Positions 1 to 7,520 of a stretch of 8,085 nt of DNA are shown here, one piece after another. The notes beneath the pieces were generated by a model. The model did not search any database. It was not told where the DNA came from and worked only from the letters and a program-made list of their open reading frames with translations. A program made the translations under genes and the position numbers. Origin of the DNA: Cryomorphaceae bacterium (GTDB lineage Bacteria > Bacteroidota > Bacteroidia > Flavobacteriales > Schleiferiaceae); NCBI GenBank assembly GCA_013911625.1, contig JACESW010000050.1, positions 1 to 8,085 on the forward strand, written 5' to 3'. Position 1 is the stretch's first letter. Each line of letters starts with the position of its first letter.

Positions 1-1
1 A

Positions 2-1966
2 GACTTACGCTGGCTACAGGACGGGGTGGTCCCAAAAGAGCATCATGGACTCTTGTCTTCGCTATTGTTAAAGCCTGAAGAAATTCCTGCGACTGCTATA
101 GCGCAATTCTTCCCTGACATGGAATTGGACAGCAAAGATGATGTAGTACGCAGTGTGCTGAAGATTACTACGCATGCATTGAACGTTCAACTGTTGGCTA
201 CGTTTGCGCTGGATTACGGTGCAGGAGGTCATGCAAGCATATATTTTGATGCTCTTGATCATTACAAGCATCTCGGGATGAAATATGCTCCTCCGCAGCT
301 AAATGGGGTGAGTGACGAAGACTTTGCGCGTTATCAGCACCTTGTGGAAAGTGCGTACCGTTTGCACGATTTGTGTTTAGGTACACTCATGGGCCAATTG
401 GACCCCAATGGCACCGCGTTACTTATTAGCGATCATGGCTTTGTTTCTGGTAAGGATCGAAGTATCGCTTTGCCAGAGCATGCTGGTGCACCTGCATTAG
501 AACACAATTTCCATGGGGTATTTGCAGCCAAAGGCCCGCTCTTTACCGACGACTTGAACTGGAAAGGCTTGAATTTATTAGATGTTGCACCGATTGTTTT
601 GGCTGCGCATGGGTTAAAAGCACCGAAGACCATGGAGGGTAGGGTGCCTGTGCCGTTCGCGGGAAAACAAGTCTTTCCGTTGAAACATGGAGAGGAGCAA
701 CTACGTCAAGAAGACTTTTCTGCCGACGAGCAATTGTTACGGTCCTTGGTGGACTTGGGGTACTTGGACGAAAACCAATTGGTCAGTGAAGAAGGGAGGC
801 TGCAAGAGAATCGCTATTACCTTGCTCGGAGTCTGCGCGCTGAAAAACGCCTGTCTGAGGCTTGGCGTGTTATTGAACCACTGACAGATTGCGCCGAAGT
901 ACCTGAACGGTATTTGCAATTGGCCGCGTCTGTATTGGCCGATGCCGGCAACTATGAGGCGTTGGAGAAAGTCGTAAACAAGGCCGATGCGCCAGAGAAT
1001 CTGATCTGGTCGTATTATCAGGCTCTGCTCACTTTGAAGGCCTCAGGCATTGTCGAACTACCCAACGGATTGACCAGCACCTCCCATGAGAGTGTTGTGG
1101 TCTTGTGGGGTCAATTGCTCTTGAAAGCTGGGAATTTGGACGAATTGACCGAGCTCTTAGATAATGAGCACCACAGGGGTGTGGATATATGGAACCTGCG
1201 TGCACGAACTTTCTTGCTACTGCAAAAGTGGGACGAGGCGCTAGATGCTGCTTTGGAAAGTCTGAATTTGCTGTTCTACCAACCGGCCTTACACGGTCTG
1301 GCTGCGCTTTGTTTTGCCAAACTCGGCATGATGGAGGAAGCCGGGACGGCGAAGGCCCTGCAGATGAAATTGTTAGAGGTCGAAGAGAAGGAGCCGTTGT
1401 TTATTGTCACCGGCCCACCGCGCAGCGGAACTTCATTAGCGATGCAATTGCTTGAAGCTTGTGGCATTCCTGCGGTATCGGATGGCGTGCGAAGTGAAGA
1501 CGAGCACAATGCCAAAGGGTATTATGAGCACGAAAAAGTGCGCCAGTGGGAACTCGATGCGCAGTGGTTGGAGGAGCAGCGCGGTAAAGTCATCAAGATT
1601 GTGGAACCGCTATTGCGGCAAGCGCCACTGCCTAAGGGGCGAAAAGTGGTGGTTCGCATGCACAGAGATCTCGATGCGGTCCTTCAAAGTCAGCGGAGAA
1701 TGAAAGGGAATGCGCAGGTACCGCTAGGCTTAAGAGAAAAAGTGAATTGGTCTGAAGAATTTGAGAAGACGGCGTTGGTATTGGAATTGGACCCGTATAC
1801 TGAAATCATTGATCTGTCTTTTGAGTCCTTGCTCCAAGCAGTAGAATCAGGAGAGATTTCGACCGCACTTGATCAGTCACTCAAGGCACTCAGTTCAGCG
1901 GTGAATAAGAAGGTTGATATTTCCTTGTTAAAGACTGTTATTTCCCCACAGCTCAGGCGCTTTTAA
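2..1966 (+). CDS. Phosphodiesterase (alkaline phosphatase superfamily)-TPR-sulfotransferase fusion, 5'-truncated by window edge
   Basis: The frame is open from base 2 (reading DLRWLQDG before the GTG at 26), so the gene starts outside the window. Numbering from that GTG, residues 1 to about 215 resemble the C-terminal half of a type I phosphodiesterase/nucleotide pyrophosphatase domain. Metal-ligand motifs are visible: D75xxxH79, D136-H137 in LLISDHGF, and H160/H163. The first metal Asp and the Thr/Ser nucleophile would lie upstream. Residues about 235-446 are helical and TPR-like, clearest in the two units at 390-445. Residues 458-646 form a sulfotransferase-type domain: P-loop GPPRSGTS (463-470) for the 5'-phosphosulfate, a GYYEHE motif (498-503), and a candidate 3'-phosphate site around RMHRDLDAVLQSQ (544-556). 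Known of these families: metal-dependent phosphate or sulfate ester hydrolysis, and PAPS-dependent sulfation. The actual substrates are unknown. The domain calls are fairly secure; the function of the whole protein is not. Confidence 0.82.
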   Translation, partial: DLRWLQDGVVPKEHHGLLSSLLLKPEEIPATAIAQFFPDMELDSKDDVVRSVLKITTHALNVQLLATFALDYGAGGHASIYFDALDHYKHLGMKYAPPQLNGVSDEDFARYQHLVESAYRLHDLCLGTLMGQLDPNGTALLISDHGFVSGKDRSIALPEHAGAPALEHNFHGVFAAKGPLFTDDLNWKGLNLLDVAPIVLAAHGLKAPKTMEGRVPVPFAGKQVFPLKHGEEQLRQEDFSADEQLLRSLVDLGYLDENQLVSEEGRLQENRYYLARSLRAEKRLSEAWRVIEPLTDCAEVPERYLQLAASVLADAGNYEALEKVVNKADAPENLIWSYYQALLTLKASGIVELPNGLTSTSHESVVVLWGQLLLKAGNLDELTELLDNEHHRGVDIWNLRARTFLLLQKWDEALDAALESLNLLFYQPALHGLAALCFAKLGMMEEAGTAKALQMKLLEVEEKEPLFIVTGPPRSGTSLAMQLLEACGIPAVSDGVRSEDEHNAKGYYEHEKVRQWELDAQWLEEQRGKVIKIVEPLLRQAPLPKGRKVVVRMHRDLDAVLQSQRRMKGNAQVPLGLREKVNWSEEFEKTALVLELDPYTEIIDLSFESLLQAVESGEISTALDQSLKALSSAVNKKVDISLLKTVISPQLRRF

Positions 1967-1968
1967 GC

Positions 1969-1976
1969 TATATTTG
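1969..1976 (+). promoter_or_regulatory. Bacteroidota -7 promoter box (TATATTTG) for the secreted-protein gene
   Basis: TATATTTG matches the Bacteroidota sigma-A -7 consensus TAnnTTTG at every fixed position. It begins two bases after the TAA of the upstream gene and ends five bases before the ATG at 1982. Initiation a few bases downstream would fall at or next to the start codon, giving a leaderless or nearly leaderless mRNA. No TTTG is visible at the usual -33 distance, so the assignment rests on the -7 box alone. Confidence 0.5.
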
Positions 1977-1981
1977 CCGAC

Positions 1982-2800
1982 ATGAACAACAAATCCAAGA
2001 AAATTTCATCGTACTTAGGCGCTGCTGCTGCAGTCCTTGGAGCGAATTCTGCACAAGCACAATTGCTGTATACAGATATCGACGACACTACTGTTGTGGA
2101 TGGCATTTTTGAATTGGATCTAGATGGGGATACCATCGTTGACTTCACTATCGAGCACGTATTAAATGGTGGCCAATTGGGCAATGTAACTTCCATCCTT
2201 CTGCGCCCTGGCGACAGTATTGAAGGAAACCTTGCCTTGGGTGCTGCTGCGAATAGTTTCAACTATGTAGCCAATGCGGTTCCTGGAACAGTGTTGAACC
2301 CTAGTGCCGGATTCTCTGGCATCAACAACTCATTGAAAGTAGGGTACATGGCGTTTTTGGTGGACGGTGTTGCTTATCCGAATTCCAACTGGGCAGGTCC
2401 AGTAACGGACGGTTACCTTGGACTACGCATTTTGAAAGACGATAGTGCATGTTTCGGATGGCTGCGTATGGATGTTGCCGACAGTGCGAAAAGCTTCACC
2501 ATTAAGGACTGGAGCTTTAACCCAGAAAAGGATACCACGTTCACAGTTGCTTATGAACTTCTCGATGTTATGGACCGCGTGTTGCGTAACCTTCGCGTTG
2601 CTCAGGACGGCCATAGCATGAATGTCAGCACAGATTCGCCTATCGGTTTGCGCATTTTTGACATGCAGGGCAAGGAGCTCTACAATGCTGATCCTAAGGC
2701 TTCTCACCACCTAAGTACGTTGGGATGGGGTACCGGCATTCACGTATTGCGTGTAGAAGGTGAAAATTGGCACCACAATTTGAAAGTGCTAATTCCGTAA
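1982..2800 (+). CDS. Secreted protein with T9SS-like C-terminal sorting domain
   Basis: 272 residues. The N-terminus has basic residues (K4, K6, K7), a hydrophobic Ala/Leu core at about 11-21 and a likely signal peptidase I site AQA|Q after residue 26, which supports this ATG. The mature region starts with YTDIDDTTVVDG and an acidic LDLDGDTIVDF loop (45-55) that resembles a calcium-binding repeat. Around 143-180 are GYLGLRI and FGWLRMDV followed by a KDWSFN segment, a pattern I recall from secreted proteins of Bacteroidota with unknown function. Residues about 197-272 look like a type A T9SS sorting domain: short beta strands with IFDMQGKELY, an LSTLGWGTGIHVLRV strand pair and a hydrophobic end (LKVLIP). 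The protein is therefore predicted to cross the inner membrane by Sec and the outer membrane by T9SS, then be released or anchored at the surface. No catalytic motif is visible. It is only 15 bases downstream of the fusion gene but carries its own promoter box. Confidence 0.85.
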   Translation: MNNKSKKISSYLGAAAAVLGANSAQAQLLYTDIDDTTVVDGIFELDLDGDTIVDFTIEHVLNGGQLGNVTSILLRPGDSIEGNLALGAAANSFNYVANAVPGTVLNPSAGFSGINNSLKVGYMAFLVDGVAYPNSNWAGPVTDGYLGLRILKDDSACFGWLRMDVADSAKSFTIKDWSFNPEKDTTFTVAYELLDVMDRVLRNLRVAQDGHSMNVSTDSPIGLRIFDMQGKELYNADPKASHHLSTLGWGTGIHVLRVEGENWHHNLKVLIP

Positions 2801-2809
2801 TCCGGAATT
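2791..2809. repeat. Inverted repeat across the stop codon of the secreted-protein gene
   Basis: AATTCCG (2791-2797) and CGGAATT (2803-2809) are perfectly complementary around a five-base loop that includes the TAA stop. No U-tract follows directly (AAATCCTGATTATTTTC), so it is at best a weak terminator or 3'-end stabilising hairpin. A chance occurrence is possible. Confidence 0.35.
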
Positions 2810-2966
2810 AAATCCTGATTATTTTCTTGATTCCTCATTTGTAAGTGTCTCTTTTTGAGATTCTTTCAGGAATAGTTTGTGGCTATTCCATCTTAGGTAA
2901 AACTCATGCCGAACGAGTCTATTTATGTAGTAAATTCGTGCCACTAACGCGAAAAACCACTCTGAT
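2801..2966. other. Intergenic region and presumed leader of acnA
   Basis: This 166-base spacer is AT-rich relative to its flanks and has no credible ORF. It contains the right arm of the inverted repeat at 2791-2809 and a second hairpin at 2869-2889. A near match to the -7 box, TAAATTCG (2931-2938, one mismatch to TAnnTTTG), lies 28 bases before the acnA ATG, but no TTG sits at a suitable -33 distance. The acnA promoter is expected somewhere in this stretch and cannot be placed with confidence. No strong Shine-Dalgarno precedes acnA; the bases before the ATG are A-rich, as is common in Bacteroidota. Confidence 0.5.
2869..2889. repeat. Hairpin in the spacer upstream of acnA
   Basis: GGAATAG (2869-2875) pairs perfectly with CTATTCC (2883-2889) around a seven-base loop TTTGTGG. 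It is not followed by a T-run, so it is not a typical intrinsic terminator. It could be an operator-like palindrome or an mRNA leader hairpin for acnA, or chance. Confidence 0.3.
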
Positions 2967-5234
2967 ATGACATTCGATATCGACATGATTCGCAAAGTGT
3001 ATGAGCGCTATCCTGAGCGCATTGCTGCTGCTCGTGAAGCAGTGGGTAAGCCACTTACACTTTCTGAGAAAATTTTATACGCTCACCTTTGGGACGGAGC
3101 AGCAAAGGAAGCGCACCAGCGCGGTGCTAGCTATGTAGATTTCGCCCCTGACCGTGTAGCGATGCAAGATGCAACTGCCCAGATGGCCTTGTTGCAATTC
3201 ATGCAAGCAGGTAAAGACAAAGTAGCAGTTCCTTCTACGGCTCACGCGGATCACTTGATCCAAGCGAGAATAGGTGCAGACAAAGATTTGCAAGACGGAA
3301 TCAACAAGAATAACGAGGTATTCAACTTCCTTTCTTCAGTTTGTAACAAATACGGCATTGGTTTCTGGAAACCAGGTGCTGGTATTATCCACCAGGTAGT
3401 TCTTGAGAACTATGCCTTCCCAGGCGGTATGATGATCGGTACCGATTCTCATACCGTAAACGCTGGGGGTCTAGGTATGGTCGCTATCGGTGTAGGTGGT
3501 GCGGATGCTGTAGATGTAATGGCAGGTATGCCGTGGGAGTTGAAATTCCCGAAACTCATTGGTGTGAAGCTAACCGGTCGTTTAAACGGTTGGACTGCGC
3601 CTAAGGATGTCATCTTGAAGGTGGCAGGTATCCTTACAGTGAAAGGCGGTACTGGCGCAATAGTTGAGTACTTCGGTGAGGGTGCAGAGAGTTTGAGCGC
3701 TACAGGTAAAGGTACCATCTGTAACATGGGTGCTGAGATCGGTGCAACGACATCAACATTCGGTTACGACGACAGCATGCGTCGCTATTTGTCAGCTACT
3801 GGTCGTCAGGATGTAGTAGATGCTGCTGATGCAGTCGCTGAGCACTTGACGGGTGATGCTGAGGTGTACGCAAACCCTGAGCAGTACTTCGACCAAGTGA
3901 TTGAAATCAACCTAGACGAATTAACGCCGCATTTGAACGGACCGTTTACTCCAGATCTCGCTACACCAGTTGCTGAGATGAAAGAGAAAGCTGCAGCAAA
4001 CGATTGGCCAACGGATATTGAGTGGGCATTGATCGGTTCTTGTACCAACTCTTCGTACGAAGATTTGACGCGTGCTGCTTCTATCGTTGCTGATGCAGTA
4101 GAGAAAGGCATTGCTCCAAAGGCGATCTTGGGTATCAACCCAGGTTCTGAGCAGGTGCGTTACACTGCAGAGCGTGACGGTTTGATAGATACGTTCAACA
4201 AACTAGAGGGAACAAGAATCTTTACGAACGCTTGTGGTCCGTGTATCGGACAGTGGGCGCGTGAAGGTGCTGAGAAGCAAGAGAAAAACTCTATCGTTCA
4301 CTCGTTCAACAGAAACTTCGCGAAACGTGCTGACGGTAACCCGAACACACACGCCTTCGTTACTTCACCAGAAATGGTTGCGGCTATCGCAATCTCTGGT
4401 AAACTAGATTTCAACCCGGTTACAGATACATTGACCAACGCAAATGGCGAAGAGGTGAAATTGGCAGAGCCAACAGGTCACGAATTGCCATCGGCTGGTT
4501 TTGCAGTAGAAGACAACGGTTATCAAGCTCCTGCAGCTGACGGATCAGGTATAGAAGTAGTTGTGAGTCCAGACTCACAGCGTCTACAACTATTGAGCCC
4601 ATTCGCTCCATGGGACGGTGCTAACATCGAAGGTGCGAAGCTTTTGATCAAGGCCTTTGGTAAGTGTACTACGGATCACATCTCTATGGCAGGTCCATGG
4701 TTGCGTTACCGTGGTCACCTAGATAACATCTCGAACAACTGTTTGATTGGTGCGGTGAATGCCTACACGCAAGAGACAAACGCTGTAACGAACCAATTAG
4801 ACGGTTTAGTAGATGAGGTACCTAACGTAGCTCGTGCCTACAAGGCAGCGGGTGTTCCTTCCATTGTTGTGGGTGATCACAACTACGGTGAAGGTTCTTC
4901 TCGTGAGCACGCAGCAATGGAGCCACGTCACCTAGGCGTTCGCGCGGTGATCGTGAAGTCATTCGCTCGTATCCACGAAACAAACTTGAAGAAGCAGGGT
5001 ATGTTGGGTCTGACCTTTGATAACGAAGCTGATTACGATTTGATCCAAGTGGACGATACGTTCAACTTTACGGATCTTGCATCGTTCGCCCCAGGCAAGC
5101 AATTGACGCTTGAGGTTGTTCACGCTGACGGTTCTTCAGATACTATTAAGTTGAACCACACGTACAATGCTCAACAGATTGAGTGGTTTAAGGCAGGTTC
5201 TGCATTGAACTTGATCAAAGCGCAGAACGCCTAA
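2967..5234 (+). CDS. acnA: Aconitate hydratase, mitochondrial-type (EC 4.2.1.3)
   Basis: Catalyses citrate to isocitrate via cis-aconitate in the TCA cycle, in the cytoplasm, using a [4Fe-4S] cluster. The 755-residue length and the start [19 protein letters not shown] match the mitochondrial-like aconitases known from Bacteroidota. Cluster ligands are C359 (IGSCTNSS), C423 and C426 (NACGPCIG). Active-site elements include D95-H96 (TAHADH), H142 in GIIHQVV, D160-S161-H162 (GTDSHT), R449 and R454 ([14 protein letters not shown]), and the swivel-domain loop [10 protein letters not shown] (641-650) with the catalytic base expected at S644. The protein appears complete, with all four domains. Codon use is clearly biased (Asn mostly AAC, Gly mostly GGT, Arg often CGT), more so than in the neighbours, which fits strong expression. 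It appears monocistronic: a 166-base spacer precedes it and a strong terminator follows. No citrate synthase or isocitrate dehydrogenase gene lies in the window. Confidence 0.98.
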   Translation: MTFDIDMIRKVYERYPERIAAAREAVGKPLTLSEKILYAHLWDGAAKEAHQRGASYVDFAPDRVAMQDATAQMALLQFMQAGKDKVAVPSTAHADHLIQARIGADKDLQDGINKNNEVFNFLSSVCNKYGIGFWKPGAGIIHQVVLENYAFPGGMMIGTDSHTVNAGGLGMVAIGVGGADAVDVMAGMPWELKFPKLIGVKLTGRLNGWTAPKDVILKVAGILTVKGGTGAIVEYFGEGAESLSATGKGTICNMGAEIGATTSTFGYDDSMRRYLSATGRQDVVDAADAVAEHLTGDAEVYANPEQYFDQVIEINLDELTPHLNGPFTPDLATPVAEMKEKAAANDWPTDIEWALIGSCTNSSYEDLTRAASIVADAVEKGIAPKAILGINPGSEQVRYTAERDGLIDTFNKLEGTRIFTNACGPCIGQWAREGAEKQEKNSIVHSFNRNFAKRADGNPNTHAFVTSPEMVAAIAISGKLDFNPVTDTLTNANGEEVKLAEPTGHELPSAGFAVEDNGYQAPAADGSGIEVVVSPDSQRLQLLSPFAPWDGANIEGAKLLIKAFGKCTTDHISMAGPWLRYRGHLDNISNNCLIGAVNAYTQETNAVTNQLDGLVDEVPNVARAYKAAGVPSIVVGDHNYGEGSSREHAAMEPRHLGVRAVIVKSFARIHETNLKKQGMLGLTFDNEADYDLIQVDDTFNFTDLASFAPGKQLTLEVVHADGSSDTIKLNHTYNAQQIEWFKAGSALNLIKAQNA

Positions 5235-5254
5235 AACGAAGCGGACTACATACT

Positions 5255-5286
5255 AAAAAGCCCGGCGCACTGCGCCGGGCTTTTTT
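5255..5286. terminator. Bidirectional intrinsic terminator between acnA and the convergent barrel gene
   Basis: GCCCGGCGC (5260-5268) pairs perfectly with GCGCCGGGC (5272-5280) around a three-base loop. It is flanked by AAAAA on the left (5255-5259) and TTTTTT on the right (5281-5286). Both strands therefore show a GC-rich stem followed by a U-tract. It lies about 20 bases after the acnA stop and about 24 bases beyond the end of the minus-strand gene, so it should stop transcription from both sides. Confidence 0.93.
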
Positions 5287-5309
5287 ATTGCTCGTTATCG
5301 GTGAGTCAA

Positions 5310-6161
5310 CTACTTACCATTCATTAAATAACCTACACGCAGCGTGAAGCTAAAGGTATAAGGTGAGCCCATTTGAGGCCCAGCACCGCCTAAGAATCCG
5401 TAGTTGGAAGGATTCCAGGAGTCTTTCGTAGTAAACCCGTAACCAATACCTGCGGCATAGTCTAGGACGAATTGGTCCGCGAAAACCAACTGGTTTCCAA
5501 AGTCCATTTGTAGAGAACCTGCTACCGCAGTTTCACGTGTAGAAGGGTACATGAAAGTCACCGGATCTGGCGGGTGATCGTAATCTATTTTATCGTAGTT
5601 GTACGTCGTTACAAATAGGTTAGGTTTTACGTAAGTACCTCTCATAATATGGCCGAAGCGCATGCGCTGCATATAGAAGTTTGGACTGCGCTTGAACTTG
5701 TAACCCATATTGATTGCACCACCCATAGCGTTTTCAGCGTCGTTCCATCCGTTTTGGTTTTCATAGCCAGCACCGATGAAAATGAACCCAGCTTCCCAAG
5801 AAGTAGATGGGGTCACCGCTTGTTCGTAGGTCACAAAGGTGTAATTAGCACTGAATCCAGCAACGTCAATTTTCAGAGCCCTGTCGCGTTGTCCTGCGTA
5901 AACACGGGCGTCGTCGATCATCTGTTGGCTAAAGTCCATCACTCGTCCGCTTTCAAAAACTACTTTTTGCAAGTAGTCTTTTTCAATGGTGAAGATGACA
6001 GAGTTTACTGGGGAACCAAATTCACGGTACTTGATAAAGTCTGGAGTTACCTCCATGATGGTCACTTCATCAATAGTTTTGTCCTTGTAGATGAGCATGT
6101 CCTGCGACTTAGCCGTGAAGCCAGCGCCTAGAACGAACAATGCGAGAAGAAACTTTTTCAT
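5310..6161 (-). CDS. Predicted outer-membrane beta-barrel protein, function unknown
   Basis: 283 residues. A Sec signal peptide is clear: MKK, a hydrophobic stretch at 4-16, and a likely cleavage AKS|Q near residue 19-20, which fixes the start. Residues about 22-80 form a small domain (MLIYKDKTIDEVTIMEVTPD, then IKYREFG, then VIFTIEKDYLQKVVFESGRV) that I recall from many Bacteroidota envelope proteins and that is of unknown role. From about 97 onward the sequence alternates polar and hydrophobic residues with many aromatics and glycines (GAGYENQNGW, GGAINMGYKF, LDYAAGIGYGF), as in an outer-membrane barrel. It ends with the strand YTFSFTLRVGYLMNGK. I do not recognise a specific family. It is transcribed alone, divergent from the MFS gene and convergent with acnA, and ends at the shared terminator. 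Confidence 0.85.
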   Translation of the reverse strand: MKKFLLALFVLGAGFTAKSQDMLIYKDKTIDEVTIMEVTPDFIKYREFGSPVNSVIFTIEKDYLQKVVFESGRVMDFSQQMIDDARVYAGQRDRALKIDVAGFSANYTFVTYEQAVTPSTSWEAGFIFIGAGYENQNGWNDAENAMGGAINMGYKFKRSPNFYMQRMRFGHIMRGTYVKPNLFVTTYNYDKIDYDHPPDPVTFMYPSTRETAVAGSLQMDFGNQLVFADQFVLDYAAGIGYGFTTKDSWNPSNYGFLGGAGPQMGSPYTFSFTLRVGYLMNGK

Positions 6162-6182
6162 TTTGTCTTGGTGGTTATTTGC

Positions 6183-6209
6183 CCAAGTTAATCAATTATT
6201 GTGCCTCAA
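6183..6209 (-). promoter_or_regulatory. Candidate promoter for the beta-barrel gene
   Basis: Read on the minus strand, TTG (6209-6207) is followed after 16 bases by TAACTTGG (6190-6183), which has one mismatch to the Bacteroidota -7 box TAnnTTTG. The start codon follows 21 bases later. The spacer is slightly shorter than the usual 17-23 bases, so the call is tentative. It lies in the short divergent region shared with the MFS gene. Confidence 0.3.
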
Positions 6210-6230
6210 CCTTTTGTATTTTCATCGAGT

Positions 6231-7520
6231 ATGAAATTTAATAAGATTCAACGCAGCTGGGCCATGTACGATTGGGCCAATTCGGTCTATTCATTAGTCA
6301 TTAGTACCGTGCTGCTCCCCATATATTACGAGGCGGTTACCAAGGAAAATGACGCTCGTGTGATGTTTTTAGGTTCTGAATGGGAGAATACGGTGATTTA
6401 CAATTACGTGATTGCCGCATCTTTTTTAACCATTAGTATACTTAGCCCGTATCTAGGGGCGATGGCGGATAAGACCGGTCGTAGAAAGGTCTTCATGAAC
6501 ACTTTTATGATCACCGGGGGTGTGAGTACCATGCTGATGTACTTCTTCACCACTAGTAATCCCGGTTTGGCACTTGTGCTGGCCTATTTTGCTAGTCTCG
6601 GATTTACGGGATCCTTTGTCTTTTACAATTCTTACCTGCCCATTATTGCACCTAAAGACATGCAGGACCGATTATCTGCGCGGGGATTCTCTCTGGGGTA
6701 TCTCGGCAGTGGTTTACTGCTTATTTTCTGTTTGGCCTTGGTTCAAATGCCGGAAACATTTGGATTGGCGGATGCGGGTATAGCTACCCGGGTTTCCTTT
6801 CTTATCACTGGTATTTGGTGGCTGGGCTTTGGATTGCCCGCCATAGGCAGGTTGCCTAAAGACGAAGTGAAGGACTATTTTGAATCAAAGCTGTTCTGGT
6901 CATCTTGGAAAGAGCTTTTGGTAGTGTTGAAGGAATTAAGGGCGCTACCGGCTTTGCGTAGATTCTTAAGCGGATTTTTCTGGTATTCTACCGGGATGCA
7001 GACCATTATTCTACTTGCTGCTGTATTCGGCTCTAAAGTATTGGGATTGGAAAGCAGCCAACTGATCATTACTATCCTCATCATCCAATTTGTAGCTATT
7101 GCAGGAGCTGCGGCTTTCGCACGTTTGAGCGAGCGTACCTCGAATACCACTGCCATTAGCATAGGGGTAGCTGTTTGGATGGTCATTTGTTTCGGAGCCT
7201 ATTTTGTACAAACTGCTAACCAGTTTTACGCCGTAGGCATGGGGCTTGGATTTGTGATGGGTGCGGTTCAAAGCCTTTCCAGAAGCACCTACAGTAAGAT
7301 GCTTCCTAAGACGGAAGACCACAGCACGTACTTCAGCTTTTACGACGTGATGGAAAAACTCGCCACAACGGTTGGGATGTTTTCCATTGGTATTTTAGAA
7401 TGGTTGACAGGTGACTTGAGAAACAGCGCCTTGGCTTTGTCGCTATTCTTCGCTATTGGACTGGTTCAGATTCTCCGACTGCAGTCCTTTTACAAGAAAT
7501 CCGCCACTGAAGCGGTATAG
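6231..7520 (+). CDS. MFS permease, UMF1/Atg22-like family
   Basis: An inner-membrane transporter of 429 residues with about twelve predicted helices: roughly 13-33, 57-77, 90-106, 112-135, 152-171, 187-205, then a cytoplasmic loop, then 247-267, 277-297, 305-325, 331-350, 376-391 and 399-417. The N-terminal WAMYDWANS (10-18) is a hallmark of the UMF1/Atg22-like branch of the major facilitator superfamily. The helix 2-3 loop carries the MFS motif-A-like MADKTGRRK (78-86). A second conserved-looking segment is VQSLSRSTYSKMLP (346-359). Yeast Atg22 exports amino acids from the vacuole; substrates of the bacterial members are mostly unknown. I chose the ATG at 6231 over the in-frame GTG at 6201 because the family starts close to the YDWANS motif and the extra ten residues look like untranslated sequence. 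A weak -7-like TATTTTCA (6217-6224) ends six bases before this ATG. The 3' end overlaps the convergent gene by 78 bases. Confidence 0.92.
   Translation: MKFNKIQRSWAMYDWANSVYSLVISTVLLPIYYEAVTKENDARVMFLGSEWENTVIYNYVIAASFLTISILSPYLGAMADKTGRRKVFMNTFMITGGVSTMLMYFFTTSNPGLALVLAYFASLGFTGSFVFYNSYLPIIAPKDMQDRLSARGFSLGYLGSGLLLIFCLALVQMPETFGLADAGIATRVSFLITGIWWLGFGLPAIGRLPKDEVKDYFESKLFWSSWKELLVVLKELRALPALRRFLSGFFWYSTGMQTIILLAAVFGSKVLGLESSQLIITILIIQFVAIAGAAAFARLSERTSNTTAISIGVAVWMVICFGAYFVQTANQFYAVGMGLGFVMGAVQSLSRSTYSKMLPKTEDHSTYFSFYDVMEKLATTVGMFSIGILEWLTGDLRNSALALSLFFAIGLVQILRLQSFYKKSATEAV

Noticed and set aside
26..28. GTG at 26 as the true start of the fusion gene
   Set aside because: The frame stays open to the window edge, and the phosphodiesterase domain would lack its nucleophile half. 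The gene most likely begins upstream of the window.
3806..4138. A 110-codon minus-strand frame inside acnA
   Set aside because: It is antisense to an intact, highly conserved enzyme and its translation is Ala/Ser-rich with no domain.
5649..6131. A 160-codon open frame on the plus strand opposite the barrel gene
   Set aside because: It is antisense to a gene with a clear signal peptide and barrel pattern, its translation has no recognisable domain, and no promoter or start signal supports it.
6201..6230. GTG at 6201 as the start of the MFS permease
   Set aside because: It would add ten residues (MPQPFVFSSS) unlike the family N-terminus. The ATG at 6231 places YDWANS at the expected distance from the start and leaves room for a promoter.
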